The notes: a model not told the origin generated them from the sequence alone. A stretch of DNA of 64,000 bases from Paenibacillus allorhizosphaerae (GCF_910594985.1 NZ_CAJVCE010000010.1:1-64000); one strand, 5' to 3'. Positions 1 through 8,580 are shown, numbered from the stretch's first letter. A program made the numbers and translations.

Positions 1-119
1 AGGTTGCCTACGTGTTACTCACCCGTCCGCCGCTAGGGTCCGAAGACCCTCGCTCGACTTGCATGTATTAGGCACGCCGCCAGCGTTCGTCCTGAGCCAG
101 GATCAAACTCTCCATTAAA
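1..119 (-). rRNA. rrs: 16S ribosomal RNA, 5' end (partial)
   Basis: Read on the minus strand, this is the universal 5' end of bacterial 16S rRNA, including AGAGTTTGATCCTGGCTCAG and the following conserved GACGAACGCTGGCGGC. The gene continues past the left edge. The variable V1 stem (GAGGGTCTTCGGACCCT region) and the GTAGGCAACCT stretch fit Paenibacillaceae. The mature 5' end is placed near 119 by analogy with Bacillus. Confidence 0.98.
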
Positions 120-220
120 GTATCATTTTCGGACCGAAGACCGAAATTGATACAAATCGCTCCCATCACCCGAGGGCAATGCTCGCTATAATGTAAGTTG
201 ATTAGCTCAAAAATTCATCG

Positions 221-262
221 TTGACAACTGACGCCGGCGAAAAATCGCCGTAACAGTTGCAA
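221..262. repeat. palindromic element in the rRNA leader
   Basis: TTGACAACTG and CAGTTGCAA bracket an inner GGCGA/TCGCC stem, giving a hairpin in the 16S leader transcript. The same outer arms recur around 13.3 kb and 36.5 kb, so I treat it as a copy of a dispersed element. A purely local processing hairpin is the alternative. Confidence 0.6.
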
Positions 263-382
263 CATGCTGACGAGAATTTTCATTCTCTAATTCACTCACT
301 CGTTGTTCAGTTTTCAAAGGGCAATTACAATCGACACAATCTTCTGTCGTTTGTTGTCATCCGTTTTAGCGGCGACTTTTTT

Positions 383-412
383 AATATACCACATTCGCCT
401 ATCTCAATGCAA
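383..412 (-). promoter_or_regulatory. rRNA operon promoter P2
   Basis: On the minus strand a TTGCAT -35 and TATATT -10 are 18 bp apart, followed by an A-rich start region and GTCGCCGCTAAAACG. This is the 16S-proximal member of a tandem pair, an arrangement usual for Bacillales rRNA operons. Confidence 0.7.
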
Positions 413-489
413 GCATTATTTTTATCAAAACTCGCAACGCCTGCTTATTAAGCTTTCGGAATGGACATGCCGTCTTAGCGGCGAAGACT

Positions 490-519
490 AATTTATCACA
501 TCCTTCGAGCGAAAGTCAA
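490..519 (-). promoter_or_regulatory. rRNA operon promoter P1
   Basis: On the minus strand TTGACT is followed after 17 bp by ATAAAT (or after 18 bp by TAAATT). The downstream GTCTTCGCCGCTAAGACGG resembles the sequence after P2, so the two promoter units look duplicated. It lies just after the thiG terminator. Confidence 0.7.
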
Positions 520-535
520 GCCTCGGATTTTATAA

Positions 536-574
536 AAAAAGAAAAAGGAGCGGAGCCCCTATAAAGCCCGCTCC
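536..574 (-). terminator. Rho-independent terminator after thiG
   Basis: Minus-strand stem GGAGCGG/CCGCTCC followed by TTTTTC and a second T-rich run. It separates the thiamine genes from the rRNA promoters. Confidence 0.75.
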
Positions 575-587
575 ATTGCACATCAAT

Positions 588-1361
588 TTACTCAATCATC
601 CCTTCAGTCGGGCTGCTCGCGGAAGCGAACCGCTTCTTCGGGATGCGCCCTGCCAGAAAACCTTTGCGTCCCGCCTCTACTGCAAGCTTGAACGCTTCCG
701 CCATAAGTGCAGGATCATTTGCACCTGCCACCGCCGTATTAAGCAGCACTCCGTCTGCCCCAAGCTCCATGGCAAGCGCAGCATCGGCCGGACCCCCAAT
801 CCCGGCGTCGACGATAATCGGCACCTTCGCCTCTTCAATGATGAATCGCAAATTCCCTTGATTTACGATGCCTTGACCTGATCCAATCGGAGAAGCCCCA
901 GGCATGACAGCCGCCGCGCCGGCCTCTTGCAGCTTCCGAGCCAGAATCGGGTCATCGGACGTATAAGGCAGAACGATAAAGCCTTCTTCAACAAGAATCT
1001 TCGTCGCTTCCAACGTCCCTACCGGGTCCGGGAGCAATGTCCGGGGATCGCCGATGACTTCTACTTTAATCATGTCGCATAACCCGGAAGCTTTGGCCAG
1101 GCGCGCAATGCGGACCGCTTCCTCTACCGTGTAGGCTCCCGCCGTGTTGGGAAGCAGGGTAAATTTCTTCAGGTCCAGAGACTCCAGAAAATTAGGGGCG
1201 TCCGGATTGTCGATCGGCAGTCTGCGAATCGCAAAGGTCAATACTTCCGCGGCCGAGGCTTTCACAGCTTGTTCCTGTACATCGAGTGCCGAAAATTTGC
1301 CTGTTCCGAGCAGCAGGCGGGATTGAAATTCATATGGCCCGATTTTTAACGTATCACTCAT
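588..1361 (-). CDS. thiG: thiazole synthase ThiG
   Basis: This 257-aa protein is full length for ThiG, the TIM-barrel enzyme that builds the thiazole phosphate of thiamine from deoxyxylulose phosphate, dehydroglycine and ThiS-thiocarboxylate. It begins [21 protein letters not shown], typical of the family. Other family segments visible are [17 protein letters not shown] (the Schiff-base lysine region) and [21 protein letters not shown]. It follows thiS by about 30 bp in one transcript below a TPP riboswitch. No other thiamine gene (thiO, thiF, thiE) is adjacent, so the remaining enzymes must be elsewhere. Confidence 0.95.
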   Translation of the reverse strand: MSDTLKIGPYEFQSRLLLGTGKFSALDVQEQAVKASAAEVLTFAIRRLPIDNPDAPNFLESLDLKKFTLLPNTAGAYTVEEAVRIARLAKASGLCDMIKVEVIGDPRTLLPDPVGTLEATKILVEEGFIVLPYTSDDPILARKLQEAGAAAVMPGASPIGSGQGIVNQGNLRFIIEEAKVPIIVDAGIGGPADAALAMELGADGVLLNTAVAGANDPALMAEAFKLAVEAGRKGFLAGRIPKKRFASASSPTEGMIE

Positions 1362-1391
1362 TATAATATCTCCTTCTGTTGCGAGAATAGG

Positions 1392-1592
1392 TCAGCCGCC
1401 GCCGACAAAATGCACAATTTCCACCCGATCGCCATCGTTCAAACGGGTCTGATCATAAACGCTGCGATCAATGATCTCCCGATTCAATTCCACTACCAAA
1501 ATTTTGTTCTGCAGCTTAAACGCCGCCAGCATCTCGGCAACCGTAGATACGAGCTCCAGTTCCCTTGTCTCTCCGTTTACGACCAACTGCAT
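1392..1592 (-). CDS. thiS: sulfur carrier protein ThiS
   Basis: A 66-aa ubiquitin-fold sulfur carrier that delivers sulfur as a C-terminal thiocarboxylate to ThiG. It ends in VGGG, the diglycine tail that is adenylated by ThiF. The start is the ATG at 1592, with AGGAGGTGACC just upstream. A longer in-frame reading reaches back into the riboswitch and is not the real start. The family segment RLNDGDRVEIVHFVGGG is clear. Confidence 0.93.
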   Translation of the reverse strand: MQLVVNGETRELELVSTVAEMLAAFKLQNKILVVELNREIIDRSVYDQTRLNDGDRVEIVHFVGGG

Positions 1593-1618
1593 AAGGTCAC
1601 CTCCTCTAGTCGCGGACA

Positions 1619-1647
1619 ACAAAAAAAGCCAACCCGTATAGGTTGAC
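1619..1647 (-). terminator. riboswitch-associated terminator
   Basis: Minus-strand stem GTCAACC/GGTTGGC with a six-base loop, followed by seven T. It sits between the TPP aptamer and the ThiS ribosome binding site, so TPP binding probably causes premature termination. Confidence 0.85.
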
Positions 1648-1679
1648 ATGAACGAAAGTAGATCCGATCCGAAATTCGT

Positions 1680-1800
1680 CCACTTTCCTACGCTGGTATA
1701 ATCCAGACACGCCTCCATGATGAAGACGCCGTCAACAGGTTCCAAGGGTCAAAGATCCGCTTCTTTTTCTCAGCCCAGCACGGCAGGGCTCCCCTAGTGG
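1680..1800 (-). promoter_or_regulatory. TPP riboswitch (THI element)
   Basis: The minus strand carries the conserved blocks in order: ACTAGGGGAGCCC, GGGCTGAGA, GACCCTTGGAACCTG, and the CTGG...CCAGCGTAGG closing segment. These match the thiamine pyrophosphate aptamer. Together with the terminator at 1619-1647 this is an OFF switch for thiS-thiG when thiamine pyrophosphate is plentiful. Confidence 0.95.
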
Positions 1801-1825
1801 CTATGTAATTATCGATGCAAGTATA

Positions 1826-2713
1826 TCATAATTTGCTTCTTTTGGCATCCGTGTATCGCAGTTCAAGGACGGATAATTCGGTATCGTCCGTAAAAACAAT
1901 TTCCTTCACAAGCGACTTTTTAACCAGCTTGCTCATCAAGAGCGGAAGCTCCATGCGAATATCCGCCAGCTTCGGCTCCTGCTGCAGCTCCTGCAAAGTC
2001 CAAGCTTCTTCCCGGCTGCCGAGTACGTCAAGCAGAGGCGTACAGCACCGCTCCATCTTGGACATGACGGAAAATTCGCAAGCCAGGAGCACGAGCTGCA
2101 CGCGCTGCTTGACCGTTTCCACGCTGAGCGTCAATTCTTCATACAACTTGTAGACTCCCGGATTGATCGACTTGATTTGACGCCATACCGTTACTTCGGG
2201 ATGATGGCCCGACTCGATGATGACGATTCGCGCCCAGTGGCGCAGCGCCTCCAGTACGTTATGGTATGCATCCAGCGTATGGTCGTCGAGCAAGTACTCT
2301 TTACTTTGCAAATAGCTTCTCAAAAACTTGGAAAACTCAATGAGCAGCTTATGCTCCCTAAGATCGTCGGGGAACTCGAGCACCTTATGCCGCAAGCTTT
2401 CCAAATACATATTACGATCCAAAAGTATCTCTCCCTTTAAGATCCAATAAATAATGCTCCGCTGCTCCCCGTGTAAAATAAAGCCGTTCAGCGCATCCGG
2501 ACTAATCCATCTTTCTTGTATACGACGGTTCTCTTTTATATAATGATACTGTTGATGGGCTCGTTCGGTGTCGCTGCTTATAACCAGCAGCAGCAAATCA
2601 AAACCGTCGGTAACGGCGGAAAACAGCGAAGGATTGTCAACAGCCGCCACACTGATAACGGCATCGTCCCGACGGAGCTCTTCCACCCGGTATGCTTTTA
2701 ACGATTCCAACAT
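1826..2713 (-). CDS. ygxA: YgxA-like nucleotidyltransferase-fold protein
   Basis: The 295-aa protein resembles the Bacillus YgxA family, described as nucleotidyltransferase-like but without known substrate. The N-terminal part (about residues 1-110) contains DAVISVAAVDNPSLFSAVTDGFDLLLLV, resembling an NTase-fold core without an obvious GS...DxD catalytic motif. The C-terminal half is helical and ends in a winged-helix-like segment. I chose the ATG at 2713 (MLESLKAYR) because AGGAGG lies 9 bp upstream; the reading frame runs 14 codons further back without a ribosome site. As I recall, ygxA, ygzB and perR also cluster near an rRNA operon in B. subtilis. Confidence 0.75.
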   Translation of the reverse strand: MLESLKAYRVEELRRDDAVISVAAVDNPSLFSAVTDGFDLLLLVISSDTERAHQQYHYIKENRRIQERWISPDALNGFILHGEQRSIIYWILKGEILLDRNMYLESLRHKVLEFPDDLREHKLLIEFSKFLRSYLQSKEYLLDDHTLDAYHNVLEALRHWARIVIIESGHHPEVTVWRQIKSINPGVYKLYEELTLSVETVKQRVQLVLLACEFSVMSKMERCCTPLLDVLGSREEAWTLQELQQEPKLADIRMELPLLMSKLVKKSLVKEIVFTDDTELSVLELRYTDAKRSKL

Positions 2714-2844
2714 GAAAAGAAGCCTCCTGTCATAGGGACACTTAAATCGATGCAATCATCTATTTCTACATCCCACAGCCTGTTTCCTGCAACAGGTTGT
2801 GACAAAAAGTACAATTCTTACGCGAAAGAAGTGAATATTCCATC

Positions 2845-3225
2845 ATGAGACTAAGATCCAGCAAAGTGAATGAATTCCGGTTATGGGGGCTGCTGCTGAC
2901 GATGGGCGGCATGCTATTGATGATTTTGGGACTGGCCGGGATCGTGTTTGATTGGGGGACGACCGGTCGTTGGGTCGCCGTCATCAGCATGCTGGTCGGT
3001 GCAATCGCGATGCTGGTCAGTATGGGGGTTTATTTTGCCGCGGGCATGATGTCCACAAGCGCGACGGTAGTAACGTGCCCGGAGTGCGGGAAACTGACGA
3101 AAATTCTCGGCAAAACGGACCGGTGCATGTATTGCAAAACGATATTGTCCTTGGATCCTCAGCACGCGCCTAACGAAGGCGCTGAAGATCATCCCGTGGC
3201 CGGCACGACCAAACCGACCCCTTAA
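2845..3225 (+). CDS. ygzB: YgzB-family membrane protein with zinc ribbon
   Basis: This 126-aa protein has two predicted membrane helices (about residues 13-35 and 42-65) and then a zinc ribbon, CPECGKLTKILGKTDRCMYC, which fits the YgzB (DUF2614) family. Function is unknown. It is divergent from the ygxA-like gene and ends at a strong bidirectional terminator. No clear Shine-Dalgarno sequence precedes the ATG (weak AAAGAAGTGA). Confidence 0.85.
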   Translation: MRLRSSKVNEFRLWGLLLTMGGMLLMILGLAGIVFDWGTTGRWVAVISMLVGAIAMLVSMGVYFAAGMMSTSATVVTCPECGKLTKILGKTDRCMYCKTILSLDPQHAPNEGAEDHPVAGTTKPTP

Positions 3226-3241
3226 GCTATTCCTTAAACTT

Positions 3242-3279
3242 AAAAGGATCGCCTTCAAAGTTCGAAGGCGATCCTTTTT
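3242..3279. terminator. bidirectional terminator
   Basis: A 15-bp stem (AAAAGGATCGCCTTC and its complement) with A and T tails on opposite sides. It separates the converging ygzB and GH18 genes. Confidence 0.9.
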
Positions 3280-3288
3280 GGTATGGCG

Positions 3289-5037
3289 TTACGGCGCATC
3301 GAGTACCGATTGAATCCATTTCCAGGCCTCCGGATTTTCATAACCGCGGGTCCACGAGGCAACGCCGGCCAAATCGTACTTGCGGACAAGCGCAATCCGC
3401 GCTCTTACCGACGTTTCGTCTTCAATCCAGATTCGTTTCAAATTGCCGTCTTCTTTGTATTCCACATAATTTTGTCCTGTTTCCGGGGAAAAGACCGGGG
3501 TCAACTTCATTTCTTTGATGACCCGCTGCGGCATATCCATGTATACCGACCTCGCGCTGACCTTCGTTTTGCCGTCCTTTTGAAGCTCCTCGGTCCACAC
3601 CCTAGTGTAAAAGGGAATACCCAAAATAAGCTTTTGCGGCGGAATCTTCTCCTGGTTCAGCAAATCGGCGACCGATTTTTCAACCCAAGGCAGCGACGCA
3701 ACCGATCCGGCTTTCGGACTGCTGGCCCAATGCTCATCGTAAGCCATCAGCACCAAGTAATCGACCACTTCCACGAGCGCTTTTCGGTCATAGAACATCG
3801 ACCACGATTCGCTGCTCGAGAGCGCCGTTACATCGATGGATACAATGAGTCCCTGTTCGTGAAGCAAGGGTGTCATTTCCCTTACGAATTGAACGAGATT
3901 TTGCTTATCCTTCAGATTGACATTTTCAAAATCGATGTTGATGCCTTGCAGCGAATACATTTGCGCAAAACTGAGCAGCTGCTTGATCATTTTCATCCGC
4001 TTATCGTACGTCGCGAGCGCTTCCGTTGTCCGTTTCGGCTCGAAACCGTTGCTGAATAGCGCCCACACCTGGTACCCGTTATTATGCGCCCATTTAACGT
4101 AGGCCGGGTCTGCATTATTCTTAATGTTCCCCTCGCCGTCCTCCAACTGAAACCACGTAGGGCTGACGACATCGAGTCCCGGCATCGGCGGAATTTTCGA
4201 TGTATCCGGATTTTTGTTGAATACCTGCTCCCAAGTCATATTAATCTTGCCGGCAACGGGCTGTTTGGGAACAAACTCGGGCTGCGGCGCTTGTTTCGGT
4301 ATAATCTCTTCGCGGCTCGTCTCGAGATGATCTTTGCGAACGTACCCCATATGTCCGTCCTTGCGCTGCACTTGAAGCCACTCGTCCTGATCTTTCCAGA
4401 CCATGACTTCTTCCCCCTGCTTCAAATCGGCATAGATCGGCGATTTGATCGACGGATCGCGGCGCATCGGAACCGTCCGTTCCGGCTTGCCAGGATAGGT
4501 GATCGCACGTTCCCAGCGAATCTTCTCCCCTTCCTTGAACAAAAAGACGGCTCCCGTTTCGGCGGCTTCGCGCAGCTCGATACCATATAGATCTTTGAGC
4601 GGATCAATGGGAAGGTATACCCCGTTGTCCGCTTTCTCAAGCGGAAACTTGAGTGTGAACGGCTTCTCGTTCACCATGCCGGTCAATTGGCTGGTGCGCA
4701 GCCGCATCACTTTATCTTGCGTCGTAATAATAACGGATTCGCTTGCTTTTTCATATATGAGTGCAGGATCTATACGCTCTTTCACAATTTCAAAGGAAAG
4801 TTTCAAGCTTTCGTTATGCCCGATCGCCGGCTGCTCCAATTGCATGCCGTTATAAAAAACGGGCTTAGGGTTGCCGCTGAAATCCGGCTGCACATGTTTC
4901 GAGTTCGGCATATATACGATATAGGCATACGTGCCAAGCAGTGCTCCGCAAATGATCGCCAGCGTGAATAAAAACCACGGCCATTTGCGTCTTCTTCTCC
5001 GGCGGATTGTGCCGGACCTATCCATCATTGACTCCAT
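3289..5037 (-). CDS. membrane-anchored GH18 hydrolase with SH3 domain
   Basis: A 582-aa protein with a short basic N-terminus (RRRRRRKWPW), one membrane anchor (about residues 15-37), then a stretch resembling copper-amine-oxidase-N/stalk domains, an SH3-like module (RRDPSIKSPIYADLKQGEEV to HMGYVRKDHLE, about residues 190-245) and a C-terminal glycoside hydrolase family 18 barrel. The barrel holds LQGINIDFEN, the GH18 catalytic signature with its acid E, and later YLVLMAYDEHW. It probably cleaves N-acetylglucosamine linkages in peptidoglycan at the cell surface, like YaaH/YdhD proteins. Start chosen at 5037, where AGGAGTG lies 6 bp upstream; 39 further in-frame codons lack a ribosome site. 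Confidence 0.88.
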   Translation of the reverse strand: MESMMDRSGTIRRRRRRKWPWFLFTLAIICGALLGTYAYIVYMPNSKHVQPDFSGNPKPVFYNGMQLEQPAIGHNESLKLSFEIVKERIDPALIYEKASESVIITTQDKVMRLRTSQLTGMVNEKPFTLKFPLEKADNGVYLPIDPLKDLYGIELREAAETGAVFLFKEGEKIRWERAITYPGKPERTVPMRRDPSIKSPIYADLKQGEEVMVWKDQDEWLQVQRKDGHMGYVRKDHLETSREEIIPKQAPQPEFVPKQPVAGKINMTWEQVFNKNPDTSKIPPMPGLDVVSPTWFQLEDGEGNIKNNADPAYVKWAHNNGYQVWALFSNGFEPKRTTEALATYDKRMKMIKQLLSFAQMYSLQGINIDFENVNLKDKQNLVQFVREMTPLLHEQGLIVSIDVTALSSSESWSMFYDRKALVEVVDYLVLMAYDEHWASSPKAGSVASLPWVEKSVADLLNQEKIPPQKLILGIPFYTRVWTEELQKDGKTKVSARSVYMDMPQRVIKEMKLTPVFSPETGQNYVEYKEDGNLKRIWIEDETSVRARIALVRKYDLAGVASWTRGYENPEAWKWIQSVLDAP

Positions 5038-5158
5038 CTCTTCACTCCTGTAGCAAGATGCCTTCCCGTATTGCCGTATTAAGCAAAATGGACGTATCCG
5101 GCTCCGCTGCTGGGCAGATGGCCGAACACGTCCATTATACCGTAAATCTATCAATCTA

Positions 5159-5608
5159 TCATCCGTTATGAACCGCGCTGCAGTCCGAGCAAATGCCGTA
5201 AACCTCTACACGGTGGCTCTTGACCTTAAAGCCTGTCAGCTCGCCCGCCGCTTTCTCCAAGTCGTCGAGAGGCGTGTATGCAAAATCAACCAGTTTGCCG
5301 CATTTCTCACATAACGCATGGTAATGATCGGATAAGTCGGCATCAAACCGGCTGGAATGATCCCCGTACGTCATTTCGCGAACAAGTCCCGCTTCAATAA
5401 ATACTTTCAGGTTATTGTAGACGGTAGCGACACTCATGCTGGGAAAACGCGGAGACAGCGCTTTATAGATGTCATCCGCGGTCGGATGCGACATAGTGCC
5501 AAGCAAGTAAGACAATATGGCATGCCGCTGCGGCGTCATTCGCACGCCCATCGTTTTCAGTTGATGGAACGCCTGCTCCATTCGGGAATTCATGCTGTTC
5601 ACCGCCAT
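5159..5608 (-). CDS. perR: peroxide-responsive repressor PerR (Fur family)
   Basis: A 149-aa Fur-family regulator. A winged helix (TPQRHAILSYLL...PSMSVATVYNNLKVF) is followed by RFDADLSDHYHALCEKCGKLVDF, which carries the PerR-type aspartate and histidine metal ligands, and by a second CxxC pair (ICSDC) for structural zinc. PerR senses hydrogen peroxide by iron-catalysed histidine oxidation and represses catalase, ahpC and other genes. Later in-frame ATGs (5593, 5581) are possible starts, because the ribosome site before 5608 is weak. Confidence 0.9.
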   Translation of the reverse strand: MAVNSMNSRMEQAFHQLKTMGVRMTPQRHAILSYLLGTMSHPTADDIYKALSPRFPSMSVATVYNNLKVFIEAGLVREMTYGDHSSRFDADLSDHYHALCEKCGKLVDFAYTPLDDLEKAAGELTGFKVKSHRVEVYGICSDCSAVHNG

Positions 5609-5657
5609 TCCAGGTAAAAGGATTTCGCTTCATTTTACCCGGATTTACTGCGCCTTG

Positions 5658-6902
5658 TCAATTGGACGGCTGGATCGATACAGAACCGTTCGTCTCGAAT
5701 CGGACGGCATATTTTCCGCTGCCGATCGTACCTTCGATTGTTTTTTTGTTGACCGTGAGGGGCAACGACGATTGGATTCCGTTCTCTCTGCCCTTCCCTG
5801 CCACACGGTAGTCTCCTTGTGTCGGCAGTCGAAGCTCGATTTTACCGTTCGAGGTTCTTACGTCCCAATCGCCGCTGATCGTATCGCTGGATGCTTCAAC
5901 CGTGCCATTGGTCGTCTCGGCTTTCAGCTTCACAACTTTGCCGTCGACCTTGACGGAGCCGTTGGTCGTATGCGCATTGACATTGCCCGCAATCCCCTGA
6001 ACGTTAAGCTCTCCGTTCGTAGACTCCAACATCGCGTCGCCCCGGTGATCCGTAACCGAAACACGTCCATTCGTAGTCTTCAGCGTAATCGGTCCCTCGG
6101 TTCTGCTGGAGGTGATGGAACCGTTCGTCGTTTCAAATCGAAGTTCTCCGGCCAGATCCGATATAGAAATCGCACCATTCGTCGTTTCCGCTTTCAGGCG
6201 CTGCTTGATTGGAAGCTGGGCCGCTTCGATTTTGCCGTTCTTCGTCTGCATCTCCAGATTGATCTTTTGCTGCGCCGGAACGGTAACGACAAGATCCATT
6301 CGCGGGTATTTGCCTCCGATGATCGAACCGTCGTATTGTTTGCCTGCCGCTTGAATTTCGAGCGTATCGCCGGACGATTGGTATTCGATCTTCGATTCGT
6401 CGGCAATGCTGCGCGCTTCTTTCTCATCCTTCACTTTTACGTACATTATAAGGGCGACCTGCACCTTATCCACGTTTCCTGGCTTGACGACAACGCTTCC
6501 GTCCCGGTCGTTGATCTTGACATTGCCGATCGCCGGGCTGATTGGAATTTCGGTAACGCCTTTGTCAAACTTATAACCTTCTCCAAAAGAGCCGATCACA
6601 TCGCCAATATCAGATATTCCGTTTATTTTTTTGAAAATATCGGCTGATTGCGTACTGACGATGACCACCGCGGAAATGATCACGGCGAATATGATGCCTG
6701 GGATGTCCAGCTTAAGCGGTCTGCCGGTGCTTCCGTACTTCATATTGAAAAGAAGATATTCGACTCCTAAACATATGAACAACAGCGGCCACCAATCAAT
6801 CAGCTCCGCGGTTAACCGGGTGCCCGTCGCTTTATCGATTATGACAGAGGCACCGACCGCCACGAGCAACAACGCCGCCGTATAACGTCCTGCTTTATGC
6901 AT
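5658..6902 (-). CDS. membrane protein with DUF4097 beta-repeat domain
   Basis: A 414-aa protein with two or three N-terminal helices (residues 8-95, LiaI/LiaF-like) and an extracytoplasmic right-handed beta-repeat built from about ten copies of a 'TTNG' turn (AETTNGAISI, FETTNGSITS, LKTTNGRVSV, AHTTNGSVKV and so on), characteristic of DUF4097. Such proteins commonly sit in cell-envelope stress operons. Here it is the last gene of the ECF sigma operon, 13 bp after the preceding gene. Role inferred: envelope-stress sensor or effector. Confidence 0.8.
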   Translation of the reverse strand: MHKAGRYTAALLLVAVGASVIIDKATGTRLTAELIDWWPLLFICLGVEYLLFNMKYGSTGRPLKLDIPGIIFAVIISAVVIVSTQSADIFKKINGISDIGDVIGSFGEGYKFDKGVTEIPISPAIGNVKINDRDGSVVVKPGNVDKVQVALIMYVKVKDEKEARSIADESKIEYQSSGDTLEIQAAGKQYDGSIIGGKYPRMDLVVTVPAQQKINLEMQTKNGKIEAAQLPIKQRLKAETTNGAISISDLAGELRFETTNGSITSSRTEGPITLKTTNGRVSVTDHRGDAMLESTNGELNVQGIAGNVNAHTTNGSVKVDGKVVKLKAETTNGTVEASSDTISGDWDVRTSNGKIELRLPTQGDYRVAGKGRENGIQSSLPLTVNKKTIEGTIGSGKYAVRFETNGSVSIQPSN

Positions 6903-6915
6903 GATGTCTCGCTCC

Positions 6916-7542
6916 TTACTTCTTTTTCGATTCTTTATAGAACATGTATGCGCCTACGCCGATCAAAATAATAGCCCCCACCGACGATCCGACCATTTCG
7001 AAAACGTGTTCAAGCCAAGCCGGCTTTCCTCCTGCCAAAAACAACAGCGCCCCAATACCAATCAGAACGTATCCGATCAAGTTGCTCCCGCCGCGTCTTT
7101 CATTCGGAAAACCGCCTTCAGGCATGTCGCCGGGCATCGATTCACTGAAAAACCCCGGCATCTCAGCATGATTCACTTTGTCGGTCTGCTGCAGCGCGTC
7201 AAATATATTATAGAAATAAATCACAGGTACGAGCAGCGAGAACAGCACGACAAGCGGAATACTATTTCCGTTGGTCGCAAAAAATACAATGGCGAATATA
7301 TTCAGGAAAAACAACAGCATCATGCTCAGCCCGCGTTGCATCAGCCCCAAATAAAATTGACCGGTCCCGGGAATGCAGCAAGAAAGCAAGCCAGCAATCC
7401 ACTTGTTCTTCCTCAGTCTCGGGCGGAAAAACGGATCAAAGGGCACCTGCCGCCTCTGTCCGTAACGTTCCAGTCGTTCCCGCAGAAACTCCTCCTCCGT
7501 ATCTTGTTCGGTTCCTGGAGTCTTTTTCGTATCATCCTGCAT
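6916..7542 (-). CDS. polytopic membrane protein of the ECF operon
   Basis: A 208-aa protein. The N-terminal 60 residues are charged (RERLERYGQRRQVPFDPFFRPRLRKNKW), followed by about four hydrophobic helices. The segment KNKWIAGLLSCCIPGTGQFYLGLMQRGL resembles a TM2-type motif (GxGQFYLG). The start is the ATG at 7542 with AGGAGG upstream. A much longer open frame extends upstream but overlaps the anti-sigma gene in another frame and is rejected. Function unknown. Confidence 0.78.
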   Translation of the reverse strand: MQDDTKKTPGTEQDTEEEFLRERLERYGQRRQVPFDPFFRPRLRKNKWIAGLLSCCIPGTGQFYLGLMQRGLSMMLLFFLNIFAIVFFATNGNSIPLVVLFSLLVPVIYFYNIFDALQQTDKVNHAEMPGFFSESMPGDMPEGGFPNERRGGSNLIGYVLIGIGALLFLAGGKPAWLEHVFEMVGSSVGAIILIGVGAYMFYKESKKK

Positions 7543-7556
7543 CGTTCCGATCCTCC

Positions 7557-8018
7557 TTATGTCAACAGCTGCTTCGATAACAATTCGATCGTTTGAAATA
7601 ATAAGCGTGTGCCGCTGCGAACGCCGGCTTCCAGCTCGTAGGCGTCTAACGATATGAGCTTCCCCATAGCGCCCGAATAAATGAACAGGAACGTTGCCGC
7701 AGTGGCCACCAAACCGTTCGCAAGTTCCGTGCGCCAGAACGTTTTTTTTCCGGCCGTCTCCTGTTTGAGGGCAGGCCTCTCCACCGCCATCGGCGGCTCC
7801 TGCCGCAGCGCCTCCATCACCCGGTCGGACAATCCGCTGGGAGCATCCAGAAGCGGCATATTCTCGAGCAGCAGTTCCATATCCACGAAAGCGGCAAGGC
7901 GTCTGCGGCAGTCCGGGCATGCGCGAAGATGAAGGGCGACCCGTTTGTTCATTAGTTCGTCGATATGCTTATTTAGATACCGCTCTAGAGTCCGGTCGTC
8001 GGGATGCATGATGTTCAT
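7557..8018 (-). CDS. anti-sigma factor with zinc-finger (zf-HC2) domain
   Basis: A 153-aa protein whose N-terminus holds HLRACPDCRRRL, the HxxxCxxC zinc site of ZAS-type anti-sigma factors, followed by a linker and one membrane helix (about residues 98-118). Such proteins hold the cognate ECF sigma factor at the membrane until a signal arrives. The gene overlaps the end of the sigma gene by 50 bp, implying translational coupling and matched stoichiometry. Confidence 0.85.
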   Translation of the reverse strand: MNIMHPDDRTLERYLNKHIDELMNKRVALHLRACPDCRRRLAAFVDMELLLENMPLLDAPSGLSDRVMEALRQEPPMAVERPALKQETAGKKTFWRTELANGLVATAATFLFIYSGAMGKLISLDAYELEAGVRSGTRLLFQTIELLSKQLLT

Positions 8019-8580
8019 GCCCTCGCACCTCCATCCATTTTTCCTTCAAAAGCGATTTCCCACGGTAAAGCCGGGTTTCGATCGTTTTGAGAGGAAGCCC
8101 GGTAATATCCGATATTTCCTGATACGACAACTGCTTATAATGATAAAGATACATCACAAGCCGGTATTTGTCAGGCAAATCCGACAACAGACGCTGCATG
8201 GTTTCCTGCTCTTCCTTCTGCAAGGCTCGTGCTTCCGGCTCCTCCCTCCGGTCACCGAACCATCCCTTCACTTTGTCCAAAATGGCTTCATACGGCTTGC
8301 GGCGCTGAGATCTACGGTAGTCGGTCACCAAATTGACGGTTAACCGGTAAACCCATGTCTTAAACTTGGCGTCCCCCCGAAAATGCTCAAGCGAACGATA
8401 CATTTTAATGAAAACTTCCTGCGTCAAATCTTCGGCGGTCTCACGGTGGCCGGTCATGCGATAGGTCAGCGTATAAATGTAATTTTGATGACGTTCCATC
8501 AAGTGCCGATACGCTTCGTCTTCGCCCTGGCGGACTCGATCGATCAGCTGCTCATCCGTCATTTGGTCCACCCGGTTCAC
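7969..8580 (-). CDS. ECF-type RNA polymerase sigma factor
   Basis: A 203-aa sigma-70 family protein with region 2 (TAEDLTQEVFIKMYRSLEHFRGDAKFKTWVYRL) and region 4 (LPDKYRLVMYLYHYKQLSYQEISDITGLPLKTIETRLYRGK), resembling the SigW/SigX-like group. It heads the sigma, anti-sigma, membrane protein and DUF4097 operon and is probably autoregulated. The annotated start is a GTG at 8580; an ATG at 8562 is an equally plausible start. Confidence 0.9.
   Translation of the reverse strand: MNRVDQMTDEQLIDRVRQGEDEAYRHLMERHQNYIYTLTYRMTGHRETAEDLTQEVFIKMYRSLEHFRGDAKFKTWVYRLTVNLVTDYRRSQRRKPYEAILDKVKGWFGDRREEPEARALQKEEQETMQRLLSDLPDKYRLVMYLYHYKQLSYQEISDITGLPLKTIETRLYRGKSLLKEKWMEVRGHEHHASRRPDSRAVSK

Noticed and set aside
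1593..1745. In-frame N-terminal extension of ThiS
   Set aside because: It runs through the riboswitch and terminator; ThiS is full length from 1592 with a perfect ribosome site.
3283..4059. 258-codon plus-strand frame
   Set aside because: Lies antisense to the GH18 gene, Arg/His-rich with no domain or ribosome site; a shadow of codon bias.
5592..6647. 351-codon plus-strand frame
   Set aside because: Antisense to the DUF4097 gene whose repeats keep the opposite frame open; no recognisable protein features.
7543..7920. In-frame extension of the ECF-operon membrane protein
   Set aside because: Overlaps the anti-sigma gene in a different frame and reads as Arg/Gly-rich nonsense; the ATG at 7542 has AGGAGG.
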